60,773 nt of DNA from a bacterium (GTDB taxonomy: Bacteria > Bacillota > Bacilli > Lactobacillales > Streptococcaceae). The stretch covers positions 1 through 60,773 of the forward strand of contig CAJNCY010000011.1 of NCBI GenBank assembly GCA_905221375.1. Reading direction: 5' to 3'. Both the position numbers and the translations under genes were made by a program. This document shows positions 17,061 to 28,065 of the stretch, one piece after another. Positions within the stretch are counted from its first letter, which is position 1. Every line of letters begins with the position of its first letter. The notes under the pieces were generated by a model that saw only the letters and a list, made by a program, of their open reading frames with translations, had not been told where the DNA came from and did not search any database.

Positions 17061-18098
17061 TTATTTCACAACAAGCTCATAACGTGTCTTGCTTGTAAAG
17101 GTTTGACCGGCTTTGAGAATGACTTGGTCTTTGAGGTTACTGTGAATGGCATCTGGTAAAGCTTGCGCTTCAAGGGCAATCCCATTGTGCTGTACCATTG
17201 GCTGACCTCCTATGATAACACTTTCATCCACAAAGTTTGCTGTGTAGACCACAAAGCAAGGAGCCTCTGTCTTGAAAAGCAGGAAGCGACCTGAATTTTG
17301 GTCATAAAGGAAACCAGCATTGTCATGACCTGCAGGAAGGGCAAATGGATGATCCAAACCTGATACCAGCTGGATTTGCTCATCTTCTTCTGCAAAGATG
17401 TCTTTCAATAAGGCACCATTGTAGATGTGTTTAACCACATCACGATTGGCATCTGGAATTTTGGCAGGAACGCCGTCGGGAGCGATTGGATAGATTTCCT
17501 CTGTGTTTAGCTGAAAGACATGACGGTCAATCGTCTGCGTGAAATCACCAGACAAGTTGAAATAGCTGTGGTTGGTTGGATTGACCAGCGTATCCTGATC
17601 TGTCGTCACCTTGTAGCTGATTTCGTAGGCACCAGTTTCTTCCAAGTGATAACTAATCCAAATCTTGAGATTTCCAGGAAATCCTCCTGTCCCATCTGTA
17701 CGCTCTGTATAGAGGGTCAGACCATGGTCGCTCACTTCAACTAGTTCAAACAAGCTGGAATCCCAACCAGTTGAGCCACTATGGTTACAGTTGCTAGCAT
17801 TGTTGACCTCAAGATTATAGGTCTTGCTATTCAGCTCAAAGGTCGCACCTGCAATACGCCCTGCTACTGGACCTACGCTCGCTCCATGCTTAGGACTATT
17901 GCCTACATAACTATCAAAGTCATCAAATCCCAAGATAACATTGGCAAAATTTCCAGCCTTGTCAGGTACGACATAGCGCAAGATAGTCGCACCATAAGTC
18001 ATGACCTCAAGTTGGTAACCACCGTCCGTCTCAAAACGATAGGCCAAGACATCCTTGCCCTCAACATTTCCAAATACACGCTCTGTGTATGCTTTCAT
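17061..18098 (-). CDS. galM: aldose 1-epimerase (galactose mutarotase)
   Basis: 345 aa, the usual length. The family His motifs are present (NPTNHSYFNLSG near residue 170-180, with the catalytic His), and the catalytic Glu lies near the C-terminus (GIALEAQALPDA). It interconverts alpha and beta anomers of galactose or similar sugars. It is last in the bgaC-PTS-agaS series but separated from agaS by a BOX element, so it may be only partly cotranscribed. Confidence 0.95.
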   Translation of the reverse strand: MKAYTERVFGNVEGKDVLAYRFETDGGYQLEVMTYGATILRYVVPDKAGNFANVILGFDDFDSYVGNSPKHGASVGPVAGRIAGATFELNSKTYNLEVNNASNCNHSGSTGWDSSLFELVEVSDHGLTLYTERTDGTGGFPGNLKIWISYHLEETGAYEISYKVTTDQDTLVNPTNHSYFNLSGDFTQTIDRHVFQLNTEEIYPIAPDGVPAKIPDANRDVVKHIYNGALLKDIFAEEDEQIQLVSGLDHPFALPAGHDNAGFLYDQNSGRFLLFKTEAPCFVVYTANFVDESVIIGGQPMVQHNGIALEAQALPDAIHSNLKDQVILKAGQTFTSKTRYELVVK

Positions 18099-18178
18099 TC
18101 TGTTCTCCTTTTGCTATTTCTCTCAAGCAAACAAACCATAGAAAGCGCCTTGACAATCTATGGTTTATCTGATGATTT

Positions 18179-18283
18179 ATACTCTTCGAAAATCAAATTC
18201 AAACCACGTCAGCTTCGCCTTGCCGTACTCAAGTACAGCCTGCGGCTAGCTTCCTAGTTTGCTCTTTGATTTTCATTGAGTAT
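18179..18283 (+). repeat. short BOX element (A-C)
   Basis: BoxA (ATACTCTTCGAAAATC) is at the left and boxC (...GATTTTCATTGAGTAT) at the right, with no boxB. It fills most of the agaS-galM gap. Confidence 0.95.
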
Positions 18284-18319
18284 TACAAATTCTCTTGTCA
18301 AGAGTTCATAAACATTTCC

Positions 18320-19486
18320 TTACTTTTGATATTCGTGGATGATAACACCTTGTACCACACGATTTACTGTACCTGTAGGAGACGGTGTATCTGGTTTATT
18401 TTCTACCTTGAGTGAAGTCAATAGGGCAAAGAGTTGGGCATAAACGATGTAAGGGAAGACACGGTAAATATCATTCAAGACACCGCCACAACCAAGGGCT
18501 ACTTCTTTGACATTTTTAAGGCCAAAGGCTTGGTCACTCAAAAGCACAACACGACGAGCAATCTGATCACCAGCAACTTCACGAACCAAGTCCAAGTCGT
18601 ACTTGCGAGTGTAGTCTGTTGTTGTACCAAAGACCAAAACAACTGTATCTTCGTTGATAAGAGATTTTGGACCGTGACGGAAGCCAACCGGACTTTCATA
18701 CATGGTCGCAACTTGGCCAGCTGTCAATTCCAAAATTTTGAGCTGAGCTTCATGAGCAAGCCCAAAGAAAGGACCAGCACCCAGGTAGATAACACGGTTA
18801 AAGTCGAGGTCAACAAGCTCTTTGACATCTTCTGCACTGTCTAGAACTTTACGCGCAAGACTAGATACAACTTCAAAACGTTCAGCTTTCACAGCAAATT
18901 CTGTAGGATCAAAAACCAAGAGAGCTGTTAGCATCATAGAGGTAAAGCTAGAAGTCATGGCAAATCCAGCATCATTAGAAGCAGCTGGTTGCAAAAGCAA
19001 GAGATTGCGGTCATCGCCGTGAGCTTGAAGAGCCAATTTCCCGTCCGCTGCACAAGTAATCGTCACTTGGTAAAGCTCATCCACCAAGGCTTTTGCCAAA
19101 TCAACAGTCGCCACACTTTCAGGAGAATTCCCACTACGAGCAAAGGATACAAGGACAGTTACCACATCTTTTTTCAAATAAGTTTCTGGATTGGCAACGA
19201 TATCTGTGGTCGCAATAGCATTGAAATTCCATTTGCGTTCGTCATAGACTTCCTTAAAGTAAGGTACCAAGGTATCTCCCACATAAGCAGAAGTCCCAGC
19301 ACCTGTCAAGATAACCTTGATATAGTTATGTTTATCTGCAATCCCTTGTAGGAAGGCTGCAATTTTTTCACCTTGTGCTTGATAAGATTCAAAAGCTTCT
19401 TTCCAGACATCAGGCTGTTGGTAGATTTCACGTGTAGTGATTTCTGCACCCAATTCGAGCAAGTCTTCTTTTGTATAATGTAGCAT
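18320..19486 (-). CDS. agaS: AgaS-type sugar isomerase (tagatose-6-phosphate ketose/aldose isomerase family)
   Basis: 388 aa with two SIS (sugar isomerase) domains: ILTGAGTSAYVGDTL near residue 60 and YLGAGPFFGLAHEAQLK near 235. The conserved Glu/His catalytic context is present (ESPVGFRHGPKS). AgaS proteins deaminate and isomerise galactosamine-6-phosphate to a tagatose-phosphate. Placement after a mannose-family PTS and a beta-galactosidase fits use of Gal/GalNAc-type host glycan sugars; the exact substrate is inferred. Confidence 0.92.
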   Translation of the reverse strand: MLHYTKEDLLELGAEITTREIYQQPDVWKEAFESYQAQGEKIAAFLQGIADKHNYIKVILTGAGTSAYVGDTLVPYFKEVYDERKWNFNAIATTDIVANPETYLKKDVVTVLVSFARSGNSPESVATVDLAKALVDELYQVTITCAADGKLALQAHGDDRNLLLLQPAASNDAGFAMTSSFTSMMLTALLVFDPTEFAVKAERFEVVSSLARKVLDSAEDVKELVDLDFNRVIYLGAGPFFGLAHEAQLKILELTAGQVATMYESPVGFRHGPKSLINEDTVVLVFGTTTDYTRKYDLDLVREVAGDQIARRVVLLSDQAFGLKNVKEVALGCGGVLNDIYRVFPYIVYAQLFALLTSLKVENKPDTPSPTGTVNRVVQGVIIHEYQK

Positions 19487-19510
19487 TGAGTTCCTCTTTT
19501 TCTATTAAAT

Positions 19511-19539
19511 ATGGGAATGGGAGTAAGCCCCATTCCCAT
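19511..19539 (-). promoter_or_regulatory. perfect 11-bp hairpin between PTS IIA gene and agaS
   Basis: ATGGGAATGGG and CCCATTCCCAT enclose a 7-nt loop. No T-run follows on the minus strand, so it is unlikely to be a full terminator. It may protect or process the mRNA and so set the ratio of PTS to agaS product. Confidence 0.5.
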
Positions 19540-19585
19540 GTATATTCTATATAAAATGCTCTAACGATTTTCACGTTGTCACATC

Positions 19586-19990
19586 TTATTCATCTTCGTC
19601 ATCATCGAAGCCCGCTAACAGGTCATTGACTTTCACAATGCTTTCTGCAGCACGGTTCTTGTAGTCCGCATCTGCACCTGTCAGGCTCGCATTGATAAAT
19701 TCAATCACCATTGGAAGATTCATCCCTGCGTAAAGTTCGATGTCACGACCTTCCATAATCAAACGGCTTACCGCGTTACATGGTGTTCCACCGAGAAGAT
19801 CCGCAAAGACTAGGAAATCATCCAATCCTTCAATAGCAGCTTCAAATTTTGCAGTAAATTCTTCTGGGCCATCTTCTGGAAGAAGAGCTACTGTGTAAAT
19901 GTTGTCTTGTGGACCCATAATCATTTCAGTGCTACCTTTAAGTTCTTCACAGAAGCGACCATGACTCACCAAAATTAATGATTTAGCCAT
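19586..19990 (-). CDS. mannose-family PTS component IIA
   Basis: 134 aa, EIIA-Man fold, with phospho-acceptor His10 in ILVSHGRFCEEL. It relays phosphate from HPr to the IIB protein of the same operon. It ends in an acidic tail (DDDEDE). It lies 3 bp after the IID gene, in the order bgaC-IIB-IIC-IID-IIA-agaS. Confidence 0.93.
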   Translation of the reverse strand: MAKSLILVSHGRFCEELKGSTEMIMGPQDNIYTVALLPEDGPEEFTAKFEAAIEGLDDFLVFADLLGGTPCNAVSRLIMEGRDIELYAGMNLPMVIEFINASLTGADADYKNRAAESIVKVNDLLAGFDDDEDE

Positions 19991-19993
19991 AAA

Positions 19994-20815
19994 TTATGCG
20001 CCCATTCCAAGTACAAATTTACCAAAGGCAGAAAGAGCCAAAGCAAGTACGATAATAATACCGATAGCTTTAGTAGAGTTCATACCTTTCTTACCAAGCA
20101 ACCAGAAGATAAAGGCAGTAAAGATTGCTGGAAGCAAGCGTGGGAAGATTTGGTTCAAGATGTCTTGGAAGTCAATCATCTTCTCACCGATTGCCCATTT
20201 GTAAGAAATTTCAAAGTTGATCATTGTTGCTACAAGAGCACCCATCATGAAGACACCAAGTACAGATGCAGCGTCAATCAAAGCTGTCAAGGTACTTTGC
20301 ATGTTGTTGATAAGGTTAACCCCTTCTTTGTAGGCAAATTCCAACTGTTTCCAACGGAAGATATCATACGCTACTGCAACTGCAATCCAAAGGAAGATAC
20401 CCCAAGGTTGACCACCGATAGCCATAGTTGCTGCGATAGATCCCATGATAGCAGGTACAAGTGAACCAAAGATTGTATCTCCAAGAGGAGCAAATGGTCC
20501 CATCAAACCTGTCTTGATACCGTTAACGGCATCTTTTGAACCTACACCATCTTTTTCTTCCATGGCAAGGTCAAAACCAGCGATAATTGTATGGAAGAAT
20601 GGAGAAGTATTGAAGAATTGAGTATGAACTTTCATCATTTCTTTCAATTCAGGGGTTCCATCACCATACATTTTACGCAATTGTGGCAAGATCATGTACA
20701 GGTAACCAGAAGCTTGCATACGTTCGTAGTTCCAACCTAATTGGAAAGTAAACAAGCTACGTTTGTTGATTTGATTAAAATCTTCTTTTGTAAGTTTGTA
20801 ATTAGAATTCGTCAT
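19994..20815 (-). CDS. mannose-family PTS component IID
   Basis: 273 aa from the ATG at 20815; a GTG at 20830 is in frame but lies in the SD. It has the typical IID opening (LTKEDFNQINKRSLFTFQLGWNYERMQASGYLYMI) and central GLMGPFAPLGDTIFGSLVPAI, with C-terminal membrane helices. With IIC it forms the membrane channel. It overlaps the IIC stop by 14 bp. Confidence 0.95.
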   Translation of the reverse strand: MTNSNYKLTKEDFNQINKRSLFTFQLGWNYERMQASGYLYMILPQLRKMYGDGTPELKEMMKVHTQFFNTSPFFHTIIAGFDLAMEEKDGVGSKDAVNGIKTGLMGPFAPLGDTIFGSLVPAIMGSIAATMAIGGQPWGIFLWIAVAVAYDIFRWKQLEFAYKEGVNLINNMQSTLTALIDAASVLGVFMMGALVATMINFEISYKWAIGEKMIDFQDILNQIFPRLLPAIFTAFIFWLLGKKGMNSTKAIGIIIVLALALSAFGKFVLGMGA

Positions 20816-21707
20816 CTTCGATTTCCCCACTTTCTGATGGTGTAGAAGGTGCTGCTACAGCTACTTTTTGGCTATTTTTGAAGTGAAGCACTGCAAGGAA
20901 GATACCTACGATAGAGATACCAATCATAGACAAACCTTTGAAGTTGTTCACAAAACCAATTTTTTCAGCAACATCTTTCGGTAGAGTACCTACGATACCA
21001 GCAACAGCGCCACCAAGACCTGTTACGTATGAGTAAAGAACAGTCAACATAGCTGTCAAACCAAATCCCATTGCAAGGTAGTGAAGGTTACGTTTAACTG
21101 GAAGGTAACGAAGCAAGATTGCAAATCCAAGACCTGGAAGCATACGTCCTGCGAGTGTCAAACCATCTGCAACCCATTGGTATTTTGTAACGAAATCTAC
21201 TACGTGTTGTACAAATTCACCACCAAAAGCAAGCGCAAAGAAGACTGGAAGGGCACGAGATAAAGCCCAAGGAATCGCACCAAGTAGGTAGTTGCGTTCA
21301 ATACCTTTATAGTCAAAGCGTTCGATTGCAGCATCCACACGGTGAGCGAAGAAAGTAGTTGTCATACGTCCAAGAACGTCGAAGTAAGTCAAGAGAGTTG
21401 CTACTGGCACAGCGATTGTTGTAATCGCCAGTGCTGTATCAATTCCTTGTGAAACAGAGAAGGCTGTCGCAAGAACCGCACCAGAAGTAGCGTCGATACG
21501 AGAAGCACCACCGAAGGTACCAACCCCAAGAACGAACAGTTGCAAGTTACCACCGATAAGCAAACCAGTAGTCACATCTCCCATGATTAAACCAGTAATG
21601 AAACCAGCAAATACAGGGGAACCTGCAGATGAAACGATCGTCAACTCATCACAGATTTGATAAGCTGAGTACAAAGTGAGAAGTAAAATTTGCCACCATT
21701 GTATCAT
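20802..21707 (-). CDS. mannose-family PTS component IIC
   Basis: 301 aa, polytopic membrane protein with the IIC Gly-rich segments (GSPVFAGFITGLIMGD, GGNLQLFVLGVGTFGGASRID). It carries the sugar path together with IID. It ends in an acidic tail (EIEDDEF) that overlaps the IID start. Confidence 0.95.
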   Translation of the reverse strand: MIQWWQILLLTLYSAYQICDELTIVSSAGSPVFAGFITGLIMGDVTTGLLIGGNLQLFVLGVGTFGGASRIDATSGAVLATAFSVSQGIDTALAITTIAVPVATLLTYFDVLGRMTTTFFAHRVDAAIERFDYKGIERNYLLGAIPWALSRALPVFFALAFGGEFVQHVVDFVTKYQWVADGLTLAGRMLPGLGFAILLRYLPVKRNLHYLAMGFGLTAMLTVLYSYVTGLGGAVAGIVGTLPKDVAEKIGFVNNFKGLSMIGISIVGIFLAVLHFKNSQKVAVAAPSTPSESGEIEDDEF

Positions 21708-21733
21708 AACAATGACCTCCTAAAAATTTTTTC

Positions 21734-22206
21734 CTATTTTAATAAGCTCAAAAAGTCTGAAATTGGATCATTTGGAACCATTTGAGCAGTAAGTTTAACA
21801 CCTTTTTCTGCCAGTTTGTGGAAATCTTCCACATCCTTGTCTACTACGTTGATAGAACGTGTGATGGCGCGAGTTTCTGGTGTTTGAGACATATTCCCAA
21901 CATTAAGGGTTTCAAGTGGTACACCTGCTTCAACCAAACCAAGGAAGCGGTCTGGTTTACGAGCCACGATAAAGAGACGTTGGCTATCGTATTTTCCAGC
22001 AAGAATATTGGCTGCCGCTTTTTCAATTGGCAAAATACTCAATTTCACACCTGGTGGTGTCGCAAGTTTCAAACCACTCTTTTCAACGTCGTTGTTGACA
22101 ACTTCGTCATCTACAACCATAATACGTGAAACATTTAGTTTTCCAGCCCAAAGATTGGCTACTTGTCCGTGGATCAAACGTCCATCGATACGGCATCCTA
22201 CAATTG

Positions 22207-22210
<4 letters not shown>
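21734..22210 (-). CDS. mannose-family PTS component IIB
   Basis: 158 aa, with phospho-acceptor His14 in DGRLIHGQVANLWAGKL. It passes phosphate to the sugar during import. The start overlaps the bgaC stop (ATGA), which ties sugar import directly to the surface beta-galactosidase. Confidence 0.95.
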
Positions 22211-23994
<1,784 letters not shown>

Positions 23995-24040
23995 ATTCTT
24001 ACTTTTTGACATTTTAAGTTTACGCTTTCATTTGTTGATA

Positions 24041-24074
24041 TATTGAATATAACTCAATACACTACATTTGTCAA
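24041..24074 (-). promoter_or_regulatory. bgaC promoter with GntR-type operator
   Basis: On the minus strand TTGACA (complement of 24069-24074), 17 nt and TATATT (complement of 24046-24051). The inverted repeat TATTGAGTTATATTCAATA (complement of 24041-24059) covers the -10, as expected for repression by the divergently encoded GntR protein. The ~180 bases from here to the GntR gene are very AT-rich; I see no other gene there. Confidence 0.7.
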
Positions 24075-24312
24075 TAGCTTTTCACAATTTTTTTCATTTT
24101 TCCCCAACTTTTACACAAAAACTTATAAAGATATAAAATTTACAGACATATAGCTTCAAACAGGTGGCATGTATAAAAATGTATAAAACCTCCTATTTTT
24201 TATGTAAATTAACCTTATAGCCTATTATTCTAATTTTTTTATTCAAAAGACTACTATTCTTTCCGGTTTTATGGTAAAATCTTTAACGGAGAAGGAAAAT
24301 CGAGGTGAAATT

Positions 24313-25029
24313 ATGGCAATTCCAAAGTATCAATATATAAAAGATGAATTAAAGAACAAAATCATTTCTGGCCAATTCGCTAGTGGAGATAAATTTTACA
24401 CTGAAGCTGAATTGATCGCTATGTATGATGTAAGTTCTATCACAGTTGTCCGCGCCTTAAACGACCTTGCCAAAGACGGCTATATTGTCCGCCAACAAGG
24501 AAAGGGTACATTCGTTTCACGCGCACGCAAACACAAACTCGTAGAGTTTTCTGATGTAGAAGTTTTTGAAACTAAAGATGATAAAGTGACCGTCCTTTCT
24601 ATTGAGCGTGGAAACAAACTAAGCTACTTAGAAAAACTTGGACTACGCGGTAACCAATTCTACTACAAGATTGAACGTGTACGCGAAACAAATGGTGTCG
24701 TATACATCTATCACACATCTTATATTCCAGAACAATACATCAACGCAAATTATCCAAATCTTGAATATTATAGCTCTATCTATAACCGTTTCAAATTGGA
24801 TTATCACATCCACATGAATGATGAACATTTTGAAGAAATCAATGAAATAGCATTTCCAACTCCAGAACATGCGGCTTCGGTCCTCGGAGTCGATGAGCAA
24901 TTCCCTAGCGTTTTACAAACCAAGACTACTAAATTAGAGTCTACTGGTCAGGTTCTCGCTTACAGCGAAACTTATAAACGAGCGGATTACTACAAAATCA
25001 AATTCATTTCATGTGACCGTGATCACTAA
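24313..25029 (+). CDS. bgaR: GntR/HutC-family repressor (BgaR-type)
   Basis: 238 aa from the ATG at 24313 (GAGGTG before it; an upstream in-frame ATG at 24271 adds unconserved residues). The winged helix-turn-helix spans residues ~5-70 (YTEAELIAMYDVSSITVVRALNDL, RQQGKGTFV) and the UTRA effector domain ~90-235, as in sugar-phosphate-sensing members. It is divergent from bgaC. In pneumococcus a GntR regulator at this place (BgaR) is reported to repress bgaC and the PTS/agaS genes. Confidence 0.88.
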   Translation: MAIPKYQYIKDELKNKIISGQFASGDKFYTEAELIAMYDVSSITVVRALNDLAKDGYIVRQQGKGTFVSRARKHKLVEFSDVEVFETKDDKVTVLSIERGNKLSYLEKLGLRGNQFYYKIERVRETNGVVYIYHTSYIPEQYINANYPNLEYYSSIYNRFKLDYHIHMNDEHFEEINEIAFPTPEHAASVLGVDEQFPSVLQTKTTKLESTGQVLAYSETYKRADYYKIKFISCDRDH

Positions 25030-25032
25030 GAA

Positions 25033-25062
25033 GAAAGCCTGAGCCTTGCTTGGGCTTTTTTC
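25033..25062 (+). terminator. terminator of the GntR gene
   Basis: AAAGCC..GGGCTTT hairpin followed by TTTTC directly after the stop codon. The following ~120 bases to the purB terminator hold no gene. In pneumococcus strH is usually found here. Confidence 0.75.
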
Positions 25063-25181
25063 TATGATTATTATATCCCATCAAAACTGTATTTTCTATA
25101 TGTCAATGAAGATCGATTAAATTAGTTGAAATTTTACTAAAATATTGGGAATCTTTTTAGCAAAAGACCTTTAATAAACAA

Positions 25182-25236
25182 GAAAAACCGAAGTTCTTCT
25201 ACTCCAGTGAATAGAGTAATAGAACTTCGATTTTAT
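25182..25236 (-). terminator. purB terminator
   Basis: On the minus strand CGAAGTTCTATTACTC pairs with GAGTAGAAGAACTTCG and is followed by GTTTTTC; an A/T tract is also present on the other side. It closes the long purine operon. Confidence 0.85.
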
Positions 25237-25241
25237 TTTAA

Positions 25242-26537
25242 TTATCCTAAACCAAGACGTTCAAAGATATCATCCACTCGTTTGGTGTAGTATGCAGGGT
25301 TGAAGATCTCATCGATTTCTTCTTGAGTGAGGCGTGAGGTCACTTCTGGATCTGCTTCTAGAAGTGGTTTAAAGTCGACTTGATTGTCCCATGAATGGGC
25401 AGTTTTTGGTTGTACCAAGTCATAGGCTTGCTCACGGGTCATCCCTTTTTCAATCAAGGTCAACATGGCACGTTGGCTAAAGATCAAACCAAACGTAGAG
25501 TTCATGTTGCGGATCATGTTTTCTGGAAAGACTGTCAAATTCTTAACGATATTTCCAAAACGGTTAAGCATGTAGTCAATCAAAATGGTTGTATCTGGTG
25601 TGATGATACGCTCAGCCGATGAGTGTGAAATGTCACGTTCATGCCAGAGAGCAACGTTTTCATAGGCTGTAATCATGTGACCACGAATAACACGCGCAAG
25701 ACCTGTCATGTTCTCAGAACCTATAGGGTTGCGTTTGTGAGGCATTGCAGATGAACCTTTTTGCCCTTTAGCAAAGAACTCTTCCACTTCGCGTTGTTCT
25801 GATTTTTGCAAACCACGAATCTCAGTCGCCATACGCTCGATAGAAGTCGCGATGCTAGCAAGAACTGCAAAGTACTCAGCGTGAAGGTCACGAGGAAGCA
25901 CCTGTGTGGAGATTTCTTGGGCACGGATACCCAATTTATCGCAGACGTATTCCTCTACGAATGGTGGGATGTTGGCAAAGTTCCCAACCGCACCAGAAAT
26001 CTTACCAGCTTCCACACCAGCAGCCGCATGCTCGAAACGCTCGATGTTGCGCTTCATTTCGCTGTACCAAGTCGCCAATTTAAGACCAAAGGTTGTCGGC
26101 TCAGCGTGCACACCGTGGGTACGCCCCATCATGATAGTGAACTTGTGCTCCTTGGCCTTATCAGCAATGATTTTGGTGAAGTTTTCAAGATCACGACGGA
26201 TGATGTCGTTGGCTTGTTTGTAAAGGTAACCATAGGCAGTATCCACCACGTCGGTAGAGGTCAAACCATAGTGGACCCACTTGCGCTCTTCACCAAGAGT
26301 CTCAGAAACCGCACGCGTGAAAGCCACTACATCGTGGCGCGTCTCCTGCTCAATTTCCAAAATACGGTCGATGTCAAAGTCCGCCTTCTCGCGAATCAAA
26401 GCCACATCTTCCTTAGGGATTTCCCCCAACTCAGCCCATGCCTCGTCAGCGAGGATTTCCACCTCAAGCCAAGCACGGTATTTATTTTCTTCACTCCAAA
26501 TGTTCGCCATCTCAGGGCGAGAGTAACGGTTGATCAT
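25242..26537 (-). CDS. purB: adenylosuccinate lyase
   Basis: 431 aa. The fumarase/ASL superfamily signature loop [16 protein letters not shown] is near residue 260, and the catalytic His lies in [13 protein letters not shown]. It splits SAICAR to AICAR and adenylosuccinate to AMP, so it serves both the IMP pathway and the AMP branch. It is last in the pur series, downstream of an unrelated PIN-domain gene. Confidence 0.98.
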   Translation of the reverse strand: MINRYSRPEMANIWSEENKYRAWLEVEILADEAWAELGEIPKEDVALIREKADFDIDRILEIEQETRHDVVAFTRAVSETLGEERKWVHYGLTSTDVVDTAYGYLYKQANDIIRRDLENFTKIIADKAKEHKFTIMMGRTHGVHAEPTTFGLKLATWYSEMKRNIERFEHAAAGVEAGKISGAVGNFANIPPFVEEYVCDKLGIRAQEISTQVLPRDLHAEYFAVLASIATSIERMATEIRGLQKSEQREVEEFFAKGQKGSSAMPHKRNPIGSENMTGLARVIRGHMITAYENVALWHERDISHSSAERIITPDTTILIDYMLNRFGNIVKNLTVFPENMIRNMNSTFGLIFSQRAMLTLIEKGMTREQAYDLVQPKTAHSWDNQVDFKPLLEADPEVTSRLTQEEIDEIFNPAYYTKRVDDIFERLGLG

Positions 26538-26573
26538 GTTGTTTCTCCTTAATAATACAAAATTTTGATTATA

Positions 26574-28058
26574 TCATCTATAATCAAGACCCGGCGGAAT
26601 ATAAGCACTACCATCATATCCTTCATAGTATGAACTCCAAAACATTCTTTCATATGCTTCATCTGCTAGAAACTCTATAAAGGAGGCTTCTTGTTCAAAC
26701 TCTTCACTTCTTAATATTCCCTTTGAATGAATTTCTATTCCAATTATATTTGCTTCAAAGTCTGGACTTATTGCTATTTCACTGACATTTTGTTCAAGTA
26801 TTGATTCAATATTGAGGTCAGTAATTTTATCCGTCTTGTCTATAGATACTTTAACTACAACTTCTACATCTCGTACTTCTATAGTTAAAGATTCAAATGT
26901 TTCGTTAGAAACAATTATTGGTTCACCATTTGAATTAAAGTATAAGCTAGATTGTATTCTATAGTGAAGAATTATATTTGAGTCATTTTTTTCTCTATCA
27001 GCTAATAACTGACATTCATTAATACTAAACTTATCAAATTCCCAAGTTACTTCTGTATTTCTAAATGCAAAACTCTCTGAAATTCGAGCATCTAAATCAC
27101 TCTTTATCTCAGTAATTAATTTGTTTTTCAACTCCTCAATATAATTTGAATTAATCAAAATAGCATCACTGAATGACTTATTTGAAGTTGAGGTTTTCAA
27201 TAACTCTATTGCATTTCGAAAGGTTATCATATGTAGCTTCTGAGAACTTGGATTAGTAATTTTTGAATTAAATTCCTCTATCAGTTCTTTTCTAGGTTTA
27301 AAATCATTTGTTTTAATTCCTTTCGGGTCCCACCAATCTTCCTTCTCATCGTCAGTTATAAAAATAATATCTCTCTTACCATCTATATTATTTAATATTG
27401 TATCCCATATAAAGTAATCTCCTAAATATCTTGATACTTCTTTTGGATTATTTGAGTTATCTAAATCCTTTTTATATTTTTCAAAAAAATCTTTATAACC
27501 TGGTGGAAATTTATGAATCATTCTTATATGGCCTTTTAAGATTAAATCTAAAAATTCATTGACAGGAGGTCTATCAATAAAATTCTCCATTTCAAAAAGT
27601 TTGTTTGCAAAGTCTACCACGCAATTAAATTTTTCACCATTATAAATTTGTCTATGATCTATTTTTTGTATTTCTTCTGTTATTTTTTTTCTATTAATTA
27701 GATAGTCCATATAGAGTTTGTTCAATAATGGTCTATTACCTATTACATTTTGTGAATTAATCTCAGTCAATATAGAAGAAAGATGCACTAGAGCTTTATC
27801 TTCAGCATGATTATAGTCGTTGAAACTCTTTCGAATACGTATTTCAACTTTTTTATTGTTGTATGACTTTACGTTTCTTTGAAACTCTTCTTTAACAATA
27901 TAACTTACTACTATATTTTCTTTTACAGACTCTAGCTTTTCAATCATTTCTTTTGCGATACCTTCATTTATTCTCAAAAGTCCTAATAGAAAACTTGAAT
28001 CTAAAAATATACTAAAGCTATTATTCTCAATAATTTCAGTTATTTTAGTTATTTCCAT
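26574..28058 (-). CDS. PIN-like domain protein (DUF4935/PIN_8 type), putative nuclease
   Basis: 494 aa from the ATG at 28058, 8 bp after the purK stop. The N-terminal ~245 residues carry the PIN-like pattern: Asp20 in IFLDSSFLLG, Glu57/Glu58 in VKEEFQ, PPGYKDFFEK at ~185-194, GDYFIWDTI (Asp214/Asp219) and ITDDEKEDWW (Asp236/Asp237). That gives the four acidic positions of a PIN RNase active site. The rest (~260-494) is a Glu/Ile-rich region I do not recognise. The gene is far more AT-rich than the pur genes around it, which suggests transfer. Proteins of this type occur in variable and defence loci, but function here is unproven. Confidence 0.8.
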   Translation of the reverse strand: MEITKITEIIENNSFSIFLDSSFLLGLLRINEGIAKEMIEKLESVKENIVVSYIVKEEFQRNVKSYNNKKVEIRIRKSFNDYNHAEDKALVHLSSILTEINSQNVIGNRPLLNKLYMDYLINRKKITEEIQKIDHRQIYNGEKFNCVVDFANKLFEMENFIDRPPVNEFLDLILKGHIRMIHKFPPGYKDFFEKYKKDLDNSNNPKEVSRYLGDYFIWDTILNNIDGKRDIIFITDDEKEDWWDPKGIKTNDFKPRKELIEEFNSKITNPSSQKLHMITFRNAIELLKTSTSNKSFSDAILINSNYIEELKNKLITEIKSDLDARISESFAFRNTEVTWEFDKFSINECQLLADREKNDSNIILHYRIQSSLYFNSNGEPIIVSNETFESLTIEVRDVEVVVKVSIDKTDKITDLNIESILEQNVSEIAISPDFEANIIGIEIHSKGILRSEEFEQEASFIEFLADEAYERMFWSSYYEGYDGSAYIPPGLDYR

Positions 28059-28065
28059 GATTCTC

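Noticed and set aside
24160..24200. Tiny ORF after CAGGTGGC in the bgaC-bgaR gap
   Set aside because: Weak SD, low-complexity AT-rich sequence, no relatives seen; likely chance.
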